DNA of 64,000 nt, from positions 1 through 64,000 of IMG/VR virus record IMGVR_UViG_3300042566_000510, one strand, 5' to 3'. A program made the position numbers and the translations under genes. This stretch comes from a virus. The stretch's first letter is position 1; every line of letters begins with the position of its first letter. Below are positions 23,395-34,100 of the stretch, piece after piece. Below the pieces are notes generated by a model that saw only the letters and a list, made by a program, of their open reading frames with translations, had not been told where the DNA came from and searched no databases.

Positions 23395-26300
23395 ATGGAA
23401 TTCAAACCATCAATCTCACCAGAGCAGTTTGACATGATGCAGGGCGGTGGCCAGCCCACCTCGTCCGCCTCTCCGTCTCAGAAGTATGCCGGAGGATTTG
23501 ACGCTGCTGCGTCATTCACCCTTGGTGAGGAAGGTGGCTACGTCAAAGATGACGCCGGAGCCGGGGAAACAAACTTTGGCATCAACAAGCGGGCAAACCC
23601 AGACGTTGATATCAAGAGCTTGACCGAGTCTGGTGCGCGCGATTTATACAAGACGCGCTACTGGAATCCGATTGGCGGAGATGAGCTTGCAAAGCGCAAT
23701 CCCATTCTTGCAACCATCGCTTTCGACACGGCCATCAACATGGGCCCGACGACCGCCAAGAATTTTTTACGCGCCGCGAATGGAGATCCGGCAAAGGTTC
23801 TCGAGATGCGCGCTGAGCGCTATCGCGATCTGCTTGCAGCCGATCCCAAGAAGTTCGGCAAATACGCAGATGGCTGGCAATCTCGGATGGACAAGCTGTA
23901 TGAGCTTGCAGGGACTCAGCAGCCCGCAGCGCAGCCAACGAATGACTTCAGCGGGGAAGGCTCAACTGCTGGCGGCATCGATTGGAACGCCAAAGAAAAG
24001 GGCTTCGTTGATCGCGCGTCCGAGGGGTTTAAGCGCGGCTTTGATCAGTCCATTGGCTTAGGCCAAGCGGCTGCAGCATTGGTGAACCGCACAGTCACTG
24101 GTGAAAAGTACAACGAGTTTCAGGATGAAATGTTGCAGGCGGCAGGCAAGCGCATGCAGCCAGAGGGCAGCGCACCTACGCCTCAATTCAGCGACGTCGT
24201 TTCCGGCGGCGCGAACTTTAAAGATTGGCTTGCCGACTCGGTAGGCTACCTTGGATACCAGGCCGTTGAGATGGCGGCCTCGTTCGGTATCGGTGGACTC
24301 ATCGGTAAAAACATTGCCAAAGGCGCCGTCAAAGAGGTCGCCGAGGGCATGATTGAGAAAGAGGTCGCTCGACTCGCCGCCACCGACGCAGCCAAAACTC
24401 TCAGCAAGGATGAGATCGGAGCGCTCGCGGTCAAGAACGTCGCCGGCGAGATTGCTGGCAGCATGGCCACATTTGCAAACAATCTGCGCCAAACGTCTGG
24501 CGGCGTCTACATGGAGGCGCTGGACAATGAGGCGAAGACCGGCAAGCCAGCCGACTTAACCAATGCATGGGTCGGATCAATTGGATCAGCACTGGTTGAC
24601 ACCGCTGCTGACATTGCTGGCGCTCGAGGCATCTTAGGTAAAGCTGGTAGCGGAAACGCCACGTTTTTGGGCCGCGCTGCAACGCAAGTTCCGCGTCAGA
24701 TGGGGATTCAAGGCGGTACGGAGTACCTGCAAAGCAACATCGAAAACGCGGCAGCAGGCACAGACCCGTTCACCGAGAAGGCTCAGATTCAGGCGTTGAA
24801 CGAGGGCGCTGTAGGCGCACTTGGTGGCGTCTTTCCAGGTCTTGGGGAGGCTCGCGTTCAACGCGCTACAAACCCTTTGCAGTCAGTCATCGACCATGCC
24901 GAAAAGCCTGGCAGCGTGCTCTCGCGTGCTGTGGTTTCTACCGGCGTTACCGATCAGGCTGCAGCAGCGGCCGCATCAGAAGCCCTGCCTCCCGCGGCTG
25001 ACGACCTCGTGCAACGCGTGCGCGACGTCGAAGCCGGCATGCGCAATGGCCCCGTGCTCGACAACTTGCGTGACGACGGCGTTGACACCCGTGAGCTCCT
25101 CAATGACATGCAGCTTGCCCGTCGCACGGACGCGCCACGCGTTGCCCGTGAGGCTGCCCTCGAGCGCATCGAGACGGCGATCCACTTTGCAAACCAGGAC
25201 GCGCAACCGCGTGCGCCGCTGGACTCGATCCAGAGCAACCCCGCTTTCGACTTCACTCAACAAGAGCAGGTTGAGCCGCAACAAATCCCTGACTTGTCAG
25301 CAGTATCGACCGCGCTGCGTGACCCGAATCTGCGCAACACCATTTCTGACGAAGATCGCGACCAACTGCTGTATTTGTACAACATCGCCGGAAATAGCAA
25401 GGGTGATACCGTCGTGCGCACAAATGCCGCACGTCAAGCGCTCGAGATCGTCGGCCGCTATCAAACCCCTGTCGGCACGCCAGGCAGCACAACGCCCGCA
25501 TTGGAGCAGGCTGCGCAAGCGGGTGCTGCTATTGCTACGCCTGCTGAGCAACAAACTGTTGCCGCAGAACCCAAAGAGTTGGACTTCCTGCAGGCCGTGC
25601 CCGAGCCAAAGGTCGGCATCCCTGCCGGCGAAGGTCCGGCCTTTCTGCGTAAGCGCGCTGCTGTAGTCAAGCAACTGGTCGACAACGGCTTTGAGACCGT
25701 CCAGCGCGACAGCAAAGACTTCTACCTCACCAACACCAAGACCGGCCAAAAGTTCAAGCTCGACGGCTCAGCCGATGCTCAGCTCGCTCGCAAGGCGATC
25801 AAGGATCGAGTCGACGCGCTCGCTGCAACCAACGAGAAGAATCCGTCTCAAGCCAAGATCAACGCCAACAACTACAAGAAGTCCGACGTCATCGACTTGA
25901 ACGGCATGAAGATCAAGATCGAGAACGAGCGTGGCGACATCCGCCGCGGCGTCGGTCCTGATGGAACGCCGTGGGAAACAAAGATGGCTCACCACTACGG
26001 TGAGTTCCAGGGAACGATCGGCGCAGACGGCGACAAGCTCGACGTCTTTATTGGCCAACGCCCTGACAGCAACAAGGTGTACGTGGTCGACCAGGTCAAT
26101 CAGGACGGCTCATTCGACGAGCACAAGGTCATGATGGGCTTCACCTCGAAAGAGGATGCCAGCTCCGGCTATCTGGCCAACTACGAAAAGGGCTGGACCG
26201 GCCTTGGCGCCATCACCGAAATGAGCGTCGACGAGTTCAAGACCTGGGCCAAGTCACGCGCTGCCAAGAAGCCCGCCTCCAGCGTGCTCGAGAACGCCGC

Positions 26301-29300
26301 GGCCGCAGGCCAAGATCAATTCACCGAAGAAGAGAAGGCCGAGGAGAAGAGCGGCAAGTTCTTCTACGTCAATGACGGCGAGAAGCAGCACAAGCTCAAG
26401 ATCATCAAGCCCGGCGAGCTTTCCAAGAAGCCAAGCGCCGAGCGCCCCGGCAATCGTCGCCCTCTGACGCAGGCTGATGCCGCACTCATCGAGAAGGTCG
26501 CTGCACTTCTGGGCAAGAACGTCGTGTTCTTTGAGGCTCAAGAGGGCCGCCTCTCTGACGGCTTCGTACGCCCCGGCCAACCCGACACTATCTACGTTGC
26601 CACCGAGACCACGGTCAATCCGCTGGCAATCTTTGGTCACGAGTTCTTTCACACCCTGCGCGAGACCAATCCCAAAGCCTGGGACGCCGTCGCTGCCGTG
26701 GTGGGCACCAAGGTCACCGCCGCCAAGCGCTTCCGCAAGGACCGCTACGGCAAGAAGGTTGCCGACGCAAAGGGCGACGCCGCACTCAGCACTGAGGTTG
26801 GTGGCGAGCTCGAGGAGCTGGTGTCTGACCTGGGCGGCAACCTCCTAAAGGACTCCAAGTTCTGGAAAGAAGTCTTTGCCAAGATCGAAGCTGACAACGG
26901 CGCCGAAGCCAAAGGCATCATCGCCAAGCTGTCGGCCGCCATCCAGAGCGCGATCACTCGCATCGTCAAGGCGATCAACCAGCCAGGCTACCGCGCTGAC
27001 AGCTTCGTCAAGGATCTCGATCAAGTACGCGCTGCGTTCGTGGACGCAATGGCTGCGCACCTCAAGAATGGCGACGTCGAAAAGATGGCCGCCACCGCGA
27101 ACCAGAAGATCAAGAAGTCCGAAGATCGCGACGGCCTCACTGTCGAGGGCTATCACTTCAGCAAGGCGCCTCGCACCGTCTTGACCACCGCCATGTTTGG
27201 CACCGGCCTCAAGGGCAGCGCTCGCGAAGACATCAAGAACAACCCAGACCAGCGCCTGCGCCAGCGCCTGTCTTTCTACTTCGACAAAGGCACCGGCATC
27301 AATCCGGAAGCTGGCGTTGGCAGCATTGCCCACAAGGCAACTCTCACCAACATCTACGACGCCGATGCAGATCCGTTGCGCCTGCGTACGGGCGATGCAC
27401 GCGCGTTCGAGTCCAAGGTTCTGGATAACGGCTACAGCGGCTACCTCCAGCGCATGCAAGGCACGCAGTCCGGCCAGGTCATCTTGCTGGGCAAGCAGAC
27501 CGTCAAGCCCGAGATTCTCGGCGCTGTTGGCAAGATCACCAACGCCGAAGTGGTGCCAGCTCCCAAGCAGCGCGCCGCTGATGTTGGCGACCAGATCATG
27601 GCCAACAAAGATCTGCCAGCGGGCGCACTGACGCCGACGCAATGGTCAGAAGCGCTGATGCAGAAGATGCCCGAAGTGGCAGCACAGCTGATGGACATCG
27701 GCGCCTTCGAGGGCAACGACTCCATGTACAAGGATGAGCTTGTCGCCAAGGCGCGCCAGCTCTCCAGCCAGATCAAGAAGTCTGCCGATCGCGCACGCGA
27801 CGAGTACGCCGAAGTCGAAGCCAAATACAAAGGCACCGACGAATGGCTGAAGGCGCCCAACGGCGAGAGCACCAACCTCAGCGAGCGCCAGTGGATCCAA
27901 GTCCGCACGCCTTCATTCAAGAAGTGGTTCGGCGACTGGGAGAAGTTTGCCGGCATGCAAGGCGGCGTTTGGAATGACGCCAAGAACGAAGTCTCCAAGG
28001 CTGTCGACAAGAACGGTGAGCCGCTGGTCGTCTACCACGGCACCAACAAAGGCGGCTTCTCTGAGTTCAACACGCCCGGCGGAGAGAAGCGCGGAGATCT
28101 TGGGATTTTTACCACGCCTAACCTGGAGATGGCGCAGACCTACTACAGCCGTCGAGGCGGAGAAATCGATCTCTCCGACAAGGACCAAGGCGATCTCGAG
28201 GATATCGGCTACCAATTCAAGCCAGGCTTTATCGTCAAAGGAAGCGATGTTGGCTTCTTTGATAGCAAAGAACAATTGCTCGAAGAGGTTGAACTCGATC
28301 CCGGCGAAGAGATTGTCGAGGCATGGGATGTCACCGATCCAAACGGCTACAACGTAGACGGGCCGCGTGATCACTCGTACTACTTTGAATCGCTTGCCGA
28401 CGCCGTTGGCACAGTAAACCTAAATATGGCGCAAGAGTCGACGAAAGAGTCTGGCTATTACGCCCTGTTCGCCAACATCCGCAATCCATCCGAGAGCGAC
28501 TTTGAGGGCGCCAACTGGGAAGGTTCACGCGAAGGTCAGTACAACGTCATCAATCAAGACGGCGAGCAGGTCTACGACAAAGACGGTAAAGGTGTCTTCA
28601 ACTCCTATGACGAAGCCCAGGAGGTGCAGTTCGCCAACCCCGGAACTACGGTCGAAGGCGCGGCCGATCACTACGAAACCACCGATGACGTGGTTTTGAA
28701 TGCAAAGCGCTACGGCAACGACGGCGCTTACATGCAGAACGTCGTGGACGCAGGCCCAGGTGGCGGCGCGTACATCGACGAGCCATCCGATATCTTCGTT
28801 GCGCTCGATCCATCTCAACTCAAGTCTGCCAACTACAACAGCGGCGAGTTCAGCGTTGACAGCAGCGATTTGCGCTTCTCGAAAGACCGCCTCACGCGCG
28901 AAGATCCGTTCGAGATGTCGACGCGCATCCCAACAGCCAAAGGCAAAGTGGTCGAGGACCATGCCGGAGATCTCCTGATCTCCGACTTTGCCGCCGGTCA
29001 GAAGCAGGAGAAGTGGGTCAACTCGGTGGCCAACCTGGTCGCGCAGTACCCCAACTATCGCGAAGCAGACAGCGCCAAGACGCCAGCCAAGAAGCTCGAG
29101 CGCCTTGTCCGCCATATGGTTGAGAACCTCGTCTGGTTGCACAACCAAGTGCCGGCCGAGACTCGCCAACGCAGCAAGCTGTGGTACGACGGCGCCAACC
29201 GAATTGCCGAGCGCATGTCTCGCAAGTACGAGCTGACGCCAGCGCAATCGTCCGGCATCCTCGCCGTGCTAAGCCCGCAAAAAGACTGGTTCATGAACGT

Positions 29301-31140
29301 GAGCCTGGGCGAGCGCGTTGCCTCGATCATGGCTGAGCGCCAGAACTTCCAATGGTCCAAGGACATGGATGCCACGGCCAACCGCATCTATGGTGCGGCC
29401 AAGTACCAGGAAGACGTTGACGCCATCCGCGGCAAGTCCCTATCCGACCTGGACGGCAAAGCATACCTGCAAGCCATGTGGGTGCGCACGTACGACCAAG
29501 CTCACAACTCGAGCTCGTTCAACATCGTGTCACCCGAAGGTGATTCGCTGGCGATCGCCAAGGCCAAGACCGGCAACCCGGTCAAGGTGGCATGGGGCGG
29601 CAACAGCACCATTGCCAAGGCCATCTCGATCTTCAACGACGGCTCTGCAAGCAACATCAGCGAGCAGTTGGGCACCAAGCACAAGGTGCGCAACTTCTTC
29701 AACAACATCCTGGTGCCAAAGAGCAAGAACGGCCACGTCACGATCGACACGCACGCCGTCGCTGCTGCGCTGCTGCGACCTCTGTCCGGCAACTCGCTCG
29801 AGGTGATGCAAAACTTTGGCGGCACCTCGAACGCCATCAGTGGTCTACAGGGCACCTATGCTCTGTACGAAGAGGCCTACCGCCGCGCGGCCGAAGAGCT
29901 TGGCCTTCTGCCTCGCGAGCTGCAATCAATCACCTGGGAGGCTGTCCGCGGCCTGTATACCCCGGGCTTTAAGTCACAGTCGAAAAATGTTGACGCTGTT
30001 GATAAAATATGGAATCAGTACAAGAAAGGACGACTGAGCTATGACGGAGCAAAAGAATGGGCACTCGAAACTGCGGGAGGAATTGAGCCTCCTAGCTGGC
30101 TCGGACGCGACCCTGGCGCATATGTTGAAGACGAATCGTCCATTGAGCCTGGAGACGTATCTGGAGATGGAGTATCCGGAAGGGATTCCGAAGACGCTTT
30201 CATCCGAGCAGTGGGCGATGATTCCGGAGCCGCTGAAGAGAGCATCCGACAATCAGGAGACCGAGAAGGACGGGATGAAAGCGGAGGCATTGCGCCGCTT
30301 GCAGGTGCGCCAACTGTTCAAGGCGCGTCCGGGCCAGACCCGCGGCTCGTCCAAGTAGCAAACAAGTACGCCAGCGACAACGGCATCACACTCCGCCGCC
30401 AGGCAGAGTACGTTGAGGTTGACCCCGAGCGCGCAGCTCGGATCGCGGCCGCCTACGAGGCTATGCCGCACGCCCCGCAAGACCGCAAGGTCAAAGCAGC
30501 ATTTGCCAACCTGATCCGCCAGACGCGCGCTCAGTACGACGCGCTGGTTGATGCAGGCTACAAGTTCACGTTCTTCGACTCGAAGAGCGACCCCTACGGC
30601 GGCAACCCATGGAACGCCATGCGTGACCTGCGCGAGAACCAGCGCATGGCCGTGTACGGCACCTATGACGGCTACGGCACCGAAGGTGTGACCAAGAGCA
30701 AGGTCGACGACAACCCAATGCTGGCCGACACCGGCCTTGAGTGGGAAGACCAGAACGGCAAGCTTCATCCAGTGCTGGCCAACGACCTGTTCCGTGCCGT
30801 GCATGATGCTTTCGGTCACGGCCTTGAGGGCACCGGCTTCCGCGCTCGCGGAGAAGAGAATGCGTGGCAGGCTCATATCCGTATGTTCACCGGCTCTGCC
30901 AAAGCTGCGATCACCACAGAAACGCGTGGCCAAAACAGCTGGCTGAACTACGGCCCGTACGGTGAAAAGAACCGCGTCGCCAAAGTTGAAGACACAGTCT
31001 TCGCCGAACAGAAGACTGGCCTGATGCCTGAGTGGACTTGGTCTGAAGGGTTGGCTGAAGACATGCCGACCAAAGACGAGCCCACTTACAATCAGCGCGT
31101 CAACGCCCTCAAAGATTTGATCTCCTGCCTGAAGAAATAA
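23395..31140 (+). CDS. giant polyvalent virion protein with lysozyme, pyrophosphatase-like, zincin and ART-like domains
   Basis: 2581 aa. In order: about 35-175 a GH108-type muramidase with peptidoglycan-binding tail (LGEEGGYVKDD, catalytic Glu near 44); about 830-960 an inorganic-pyrophosphatase-like InPase domain of polyvalent proteins; HEFFH zincin motif at 1082-1086; a possible toxin-like domain at about 1253-1400; an ART-like domain near 1540-1600 (PLVVYHGTNKGGF); a conserved phage region at about 1865-1970 (LTPAQSSGILAVLSPQ); and a C-terminal conserved domain at about 2360-2520 (FRAVHDAFGHGLEG). I infer it is injected with DNA: the lysozyme opens the wall and other domains act on host or defence targets. 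Catalysis of each domain is unproven. Confidence 0.8.
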   Translation: MEFKPSISPEQFDMMQGGGQPTSSASPSQKYAGGFDAAASFTLGEEGGYVKDDAGAGETNFGINKRANPDVDIKSLTESGARDLYKTRYWNPIGGDELAKRNPILATIAFDTAINMGPTTAKNFLRAANGDPAKVLEMRAERYRDLLAADPKKFGKYADGWQSRMDKLYELAGTQQPAAQPTNDFSGEGSTAGGIDWNAKEKGFVDRASEGFKRGFDQSIGLGQAAAALVNRTVTGEKYNEFQDEMLQAAGKRMQPEGSAPTPQFSDVVSGGANFKDWLADSVGYLGYQAVEMAASFGIGGLIGKNIAKGAVKEVAEGMIEKEVARLAATDAAKTLSKDEIGALAVKNVAGEIAGSMATFANNLRQTSGGVYMEALDNEAKTGKPADLTNAWVGSIGSALVDTAADIAGARGILGKAGSGNATFLGRAATQVPRQMGIQGGTEYLQSNIENAAAGTDPFTEKAQIQALNEGAVGALGGVFPGLGEARVQRATNPLQSVIDHAEKPGSVLSRAVVSTGVTDQAAAAAASEALPPAADDLVQRVRDVEAGMRNGPVLDNLRDDGVDTRELLNDMQLARRTDAPRVAREAALERIETAIHFANQDAQPRAPLDSIQSNPAFDFTQQEQVEPQQIPDLSAVSTALRDPNLRNTISDEDRDQLLYLYNIAGNSKGDTVVRTNAARQALEIVGRYQTPVGTPGSTTPALEQAAQAGAAIATPAEQQTVAAEPKELDFLQAVPEPKVGIPAGEGPAFLRKRAAVVKQLVDNGFETVQRDSKDFYLTNTKTGQKFKLDGSADAQLARKAIKDRVDALAATNEKNPSQAKINANNYKKSDVIDLNGMKIKIENERGDIRRGVGPDGTPWETKMAHHYGEFQGTIGADGDKLDVFIGQRPDSNKVYVVDQVNQDGSFDEHKVMMGFTSKEDASSGYLANYEKGWTGLGAITEMSVDEFKTWAKSRAAKKPASSVLENAAAAGQDQFTEEEKAEEKSGKFFYVNDGEKQHKLKIIKPGELSKKPSAERPGNRRPLTQADAALIEKVAALLGKNVVFFEAQEGRLSDGFVRPGQPDTIYVATETTVNPLAIFGHEFFHTLRETNPKAWDAVAAVVGTKVTAAKRFRKDRYGKKVADAKGDAALSTEVGGELEELVSDLGGNLLKDSKFWKEVFAKIEADNGAEAKGIIAKLSAAIQSAITRIVKAINQPGYRADSFVKDLDQVRAAFVDAMAAHLKNGDVEKMAATANQKIKKSEDRDGLTVEGYHFSKAPRTVLTTAMFGTGLKGSAREDIKNNPDQRLRQRLSFYFDKGTGINPEAGVGSIAHKATLTNIYDADADPLRLRTGDARAFESKVLDNGYSGYLQRMQGTQSGQVILLGKQTVKPEILGAVGKITNAEVVPAPKQRAADVGDQIMANKDLPAGALTPTQWSEALMQKMPEVAAQLMDIGAFEGNDSMYKDELVAKARQLSSQIKKSADRARDEYAEVEAKYKGTDEWLKAPNGESTNLSERQWIQVRTPSFKKWFGDWEKFAGMQGGVWNDAKNEVSKAVDKNGEPLVVYHGTNKGGFSEFNTPGGEKRGDLGIFTTPNLEMAQTYYSRRGGEIDLSDKDQGDLEDIGYQFKPGFIVKGSDVGFFDSKEQLLEEVELDPGEEIVEAWDVTDPNGYNVDGPRDHSYYFESLADAVGTVNLNMAQESTKESGYYALFANIRNPSESDFEGANWEGSREGQYNVINQDGEQVYDKDGKGVFNSYDEAQEVQFANPGTTVEGAADHYETTDDVVLNAKRYGNDGAYMQNVVDAGPGGGAYIDEPSDIFVALDPSQLKSANYNSGEFSVDSSDLRFSKDRLTREDPFEMSTRIPTAKGKVVEDHAGDLLISDFAAGQKQEKWVNSVANLVAQYPNYREADSAKTPAKKLERLVRHMVENLVWLHNQVPAETRQRSKLWYDGANRIAERMSRKYELTPAQSSGILAVLSPQKDWFMNVSLGERVASIMAERQNFQWSKDMDATANRIYGAAKYQEDVDAIRGKSLSDLDGKAYLQAMWVRTYDQAHNSSSFNIVSPEGDSLAIAKAKTGNPVKVAWGGNSTIAKAISIFNDGSASNISEQLGTKHKVRNFFNNILVPKSKNGHVTIDTHAVAAALLRPLSGNSLEVMQNFGGTSNAISGLQGTYALYEEAYRRAAEELGLLPRELQSITWEAVRGLYTPGFKSQSKNVDAVDKIWNQYKKGRLSYDGAKEWALETAGGIEPPSWLGRDPGAYVEDESSIEPGDVSGDGVSGRDSEDAFIRAVGDDSGAAEESIRQSGDREGRDESGGIAPLAGAPTVQGASGPDPRLVQVANKYASDNGITLRRQAEYVEVDPERAARIAAAYEAMPHAPQDRKVKAAFANLIRQTRAQYDALVDAGYKFTFFDSKSDPYGGNPWNAMRDLRENQRMAVYGTYDGYGTEGVTKSKVDDNPMLADTGLEWEDQNGKLHPVLANDLFRAVHDAFGHGLEGTGFRARGEENAWQAHIRMFTGSAKAAITTETRGQNSWLNYGPYGEKNRVAKVEDTVFAEQKTGLMPEWTWSEGLAEDMPTKDEPTYNQRVNALKDLISCLKK
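25548..25562 (+). promoter_or_regulatory. intragenic copy of the 15-bp operator palindrome
   Basis: GCAACAAACTGTTGC, identical to the site at 13300-13314, but inside the coding sequence of the 2581-aa protein (codons AEQQTVA). No promoter is obvious beside it. It may be chance, or it may bind repressor and block elongation. Confidence 0.4.
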
Positions 31141-31146
31141 AGAACC

Positions 31147-34100
31147 ATGGCCCAATTCTCAAACTGCCTCCAGATCGTCAACAACATGCCTGAGCGCGAC
31201 CAGGAGGCTCTGCTGAGTCGACTGGATCAGCTCCAAGCTCAAGGCCTGTCAGCCAAGGAGGCGCAGCTTCAGGCGGCCATTGACGTGCTGGCGCAGGTTG
31301 AGCGCGAGGGTCAAGTTCGCAAAAGCGCAGACCGCACCTGGAGCGGGGACGGGTATCGAGCCCTGAACTACAACCCGCCAAAGAATGCAACGGTTGCCGA
31401 TGTAGTCCGATACGAAAGCGAAGAGCTTGGCAATGCAGACATTGGAGAGATGGCCGATGAGTCCGCCAATCAGCTCGGCATTGACCTTTCTGCGATCCCA
31501 GCGTCCGATGCGATCTGGGTGACGCACACCGTAGAGCAGGCAATGCAGTACGGCGAGCGCTCAGACATTGATAAATACCCCGTCAACGGCTGGCTGATCC
31601 TGGCCGACCTTGGCGACGAGGGCGCGCTACTCCTAAATCCCAAGCATGCTCAAGGCATCCTCAAGTCCGTCGACCGCCCTCAGTTCTACAGCCAGCTTCA
31701 GCGCTCAATTGAGCAAGTGCCCGAGCGCCTGGCAACCATGGCTGCGCCAGCATGGAAGCAGTGGCTCACGGCCAACGCCTCTAAGCTCGGCATCAAGGCC
31801 GACGAGCTCGAGTGGTCCGGCATCAAGGACTACCTGGACCTGCAGGGCAAGGCCAAGCTCAATAAGGCTGATCTCTCCTCCTACCTCGACGACAGTGGCG
31901 TCAAGATCTCCGAGGTACAGCTTGACGATGCTGATGCCAAGCGTTCGCGAGCAGACAAGGAGGCTGCAGCAAACAAACTTACGCGAGCCACCTTGGAGCT
32001 CCGCGAAGCTACGCCAAACATTCGTCAGCTGGATGGCGCCAACCTCACCGGATGGGCCGAAGATGCCTATGCCGGCGATGAATTTGCACAGCGGAAGATC
32101 CAAGCACTTAGCCTGGATGACAACGCCATGGCTGCAGTGCGTGAATATGGCCGCGTCGCAGCCGAATTTAACGAGGTTCATAACACTCGCAATTCACCGG
32201 CAACCAAGTACGGCCAGTACACCCTGCCAGGTGGTGAGAACTACCGCGAGGTGCTGATCACGCTGCCGGTAACGCCAAAAGATGGCGCCACCATTCAGCA
32301 GGCGTCATCTGGTTTCTGGCGTGTCACATTCAAAAATGGCGACACGGCAATGTTCAAGACGGAGTCGGAGGCTCGCGCAGCGGCTGGCGGAAGCGATGCG
32401 TACACATCAAGTCACTGGGACCAGAAGAACATCCTTGCCCACATCCGCGTCAACGACCGAGTCGCACAAGAGCCTGGCTTCATTGTGCGCAACACCCGCT
32501 CCGGCAACCGCAGCGAAGTGTTTGCAACCCGCGAGCAAGCTGAGGACTACCAAGCCAAGATGCCTGCGTCCTTGAAGACGGAAATCGTTGAGCAGCCTCG
32601 CGAAGTAAAAGTTCTCTTCGTGGAAGAAGTTCAATCGGACTGGGGCCAAGAAGGTAAGAAGAAAGGGTTCGCCGGCCAGAATGGCGCGCCTTTGTCTGAG
32701 CAGGAATACAAGCGCGCTGCCGAGCTGCAAAAGCGTGACCGCCTTGGCGGCGAGCCCTTGAGCGCCACTGAGCGCGCAGAGTTTGACGCGCTGATGGCCC
32801 GTCACACGCGAGCTCATGAGGGACTGATGGTTCCCAACGCCCCCTTCGTCACCAAGACCGAAGGCTGGCTCAACCTCGCGCTCAAGCGCATCGCCATGAT
32901 GGCCGTCGAGGGTGGCTACGACAAGGTGGCTTTCGTCAACGGCGAGCAGTCGGCTGACCGCTACAGCCTGGAAAAGCAAGTCGATGAGCTTTCCTACGAG
33001 CCAACAGCCAAGGGCTACTACATCAACGTGATGGCCAGCGGTCGCAACATCAAGAGTGGCGACTTCACGAAGAGCGAGCTCGAGGACATTGTCGGCAAAG
33101 AGATTGTCCAAAAGATGGACGCTCGCGAAGGCAAGGTCGAGGGCACGCCAGGGGCTCCGGACTACGAAGATTTGAAGGATATTCGCACTCTGAGTGGCGA
33201 CGGTCTCAAAGTCGGCGGTGAAGGCATGAAGACCTTCTACGACAAGCTCGTGCCACAGGCTCTCAACAAGCTGCTGCCTAAGCTGGGCGGTGAGAAGCTG
33301 GGCGCCGTCGAGATCGACGTGCAAGGAACCGGCCTGCAGACTCGGTACGAGTACCAAGGCCCAGAGCTCAAGCGATCCGAGATCGATGCAATTGCAAGGT
33401 CAGGCGATTTCTCTGTATCGATTGAGCGTCAGTTGCGCGAAATCGGTAGCTTTGTGGAAGTCGGAGTGCCCATGGCGGAGGCGGTGCAAAAGTATGGCTC
33501 CATCTCTGCGGCTGAAGCGCTCGGCGGCAAGCTGGTGCCAATGAAGAATGCGATGTCCGCGCAACCAGGCTTCGACGTCACAGACAAGATGCGCGAGACC
33601 GTGTCTGCCGGTGTGCCGCTTTTCAGCCGTGATCGCCAGACAGAGACGCCTGAGTTTAAGAAGTGGTTTGGCGACAGTAAGGTGGTGGATGCTGAGGGTA
33701 AGCCGCTGGTGGTTTATCACGGGACTGGCGGCGACTTCGATTCATTCGATGCCGCTCGCTCGGGCCAGAACTACGCTCGACGTGGCGGAGAAAAAGGCTT
33801 CTTCTTCACGAACAGGCCAATTCCCGCTGGCGTGTACGCCGAACAGGCGAGCGGAGCCTTCTTTGGTGACGAAGAGAACCCTCGCTTCGGCGACGGTACG
33901 GCCAACATCATGCCGGTGTACCTGTCGCTGCAGAATCCCTACGTCCGCAAAGCGACCGGCTCTCCTGACAAATGGTTCGATTCAAACCACAGCGCCTTGC
34001 TGGCTGCCGCCGAAAAAGCTGGCGCTGACGGCATCATTGTTAATGGCGGCAAAGGATTTGAGATCCGCAGCGTTTACATCGCATTCAGCCCCACCCAAAT

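Noticed and set aside
30253-31155. A 300-aa minus-strand frame opposite the end of the 2581-aa gene
   Set aside because: The plus frame carries clear conserved domains here; the opposite frame shows no motif and faces against the operon.
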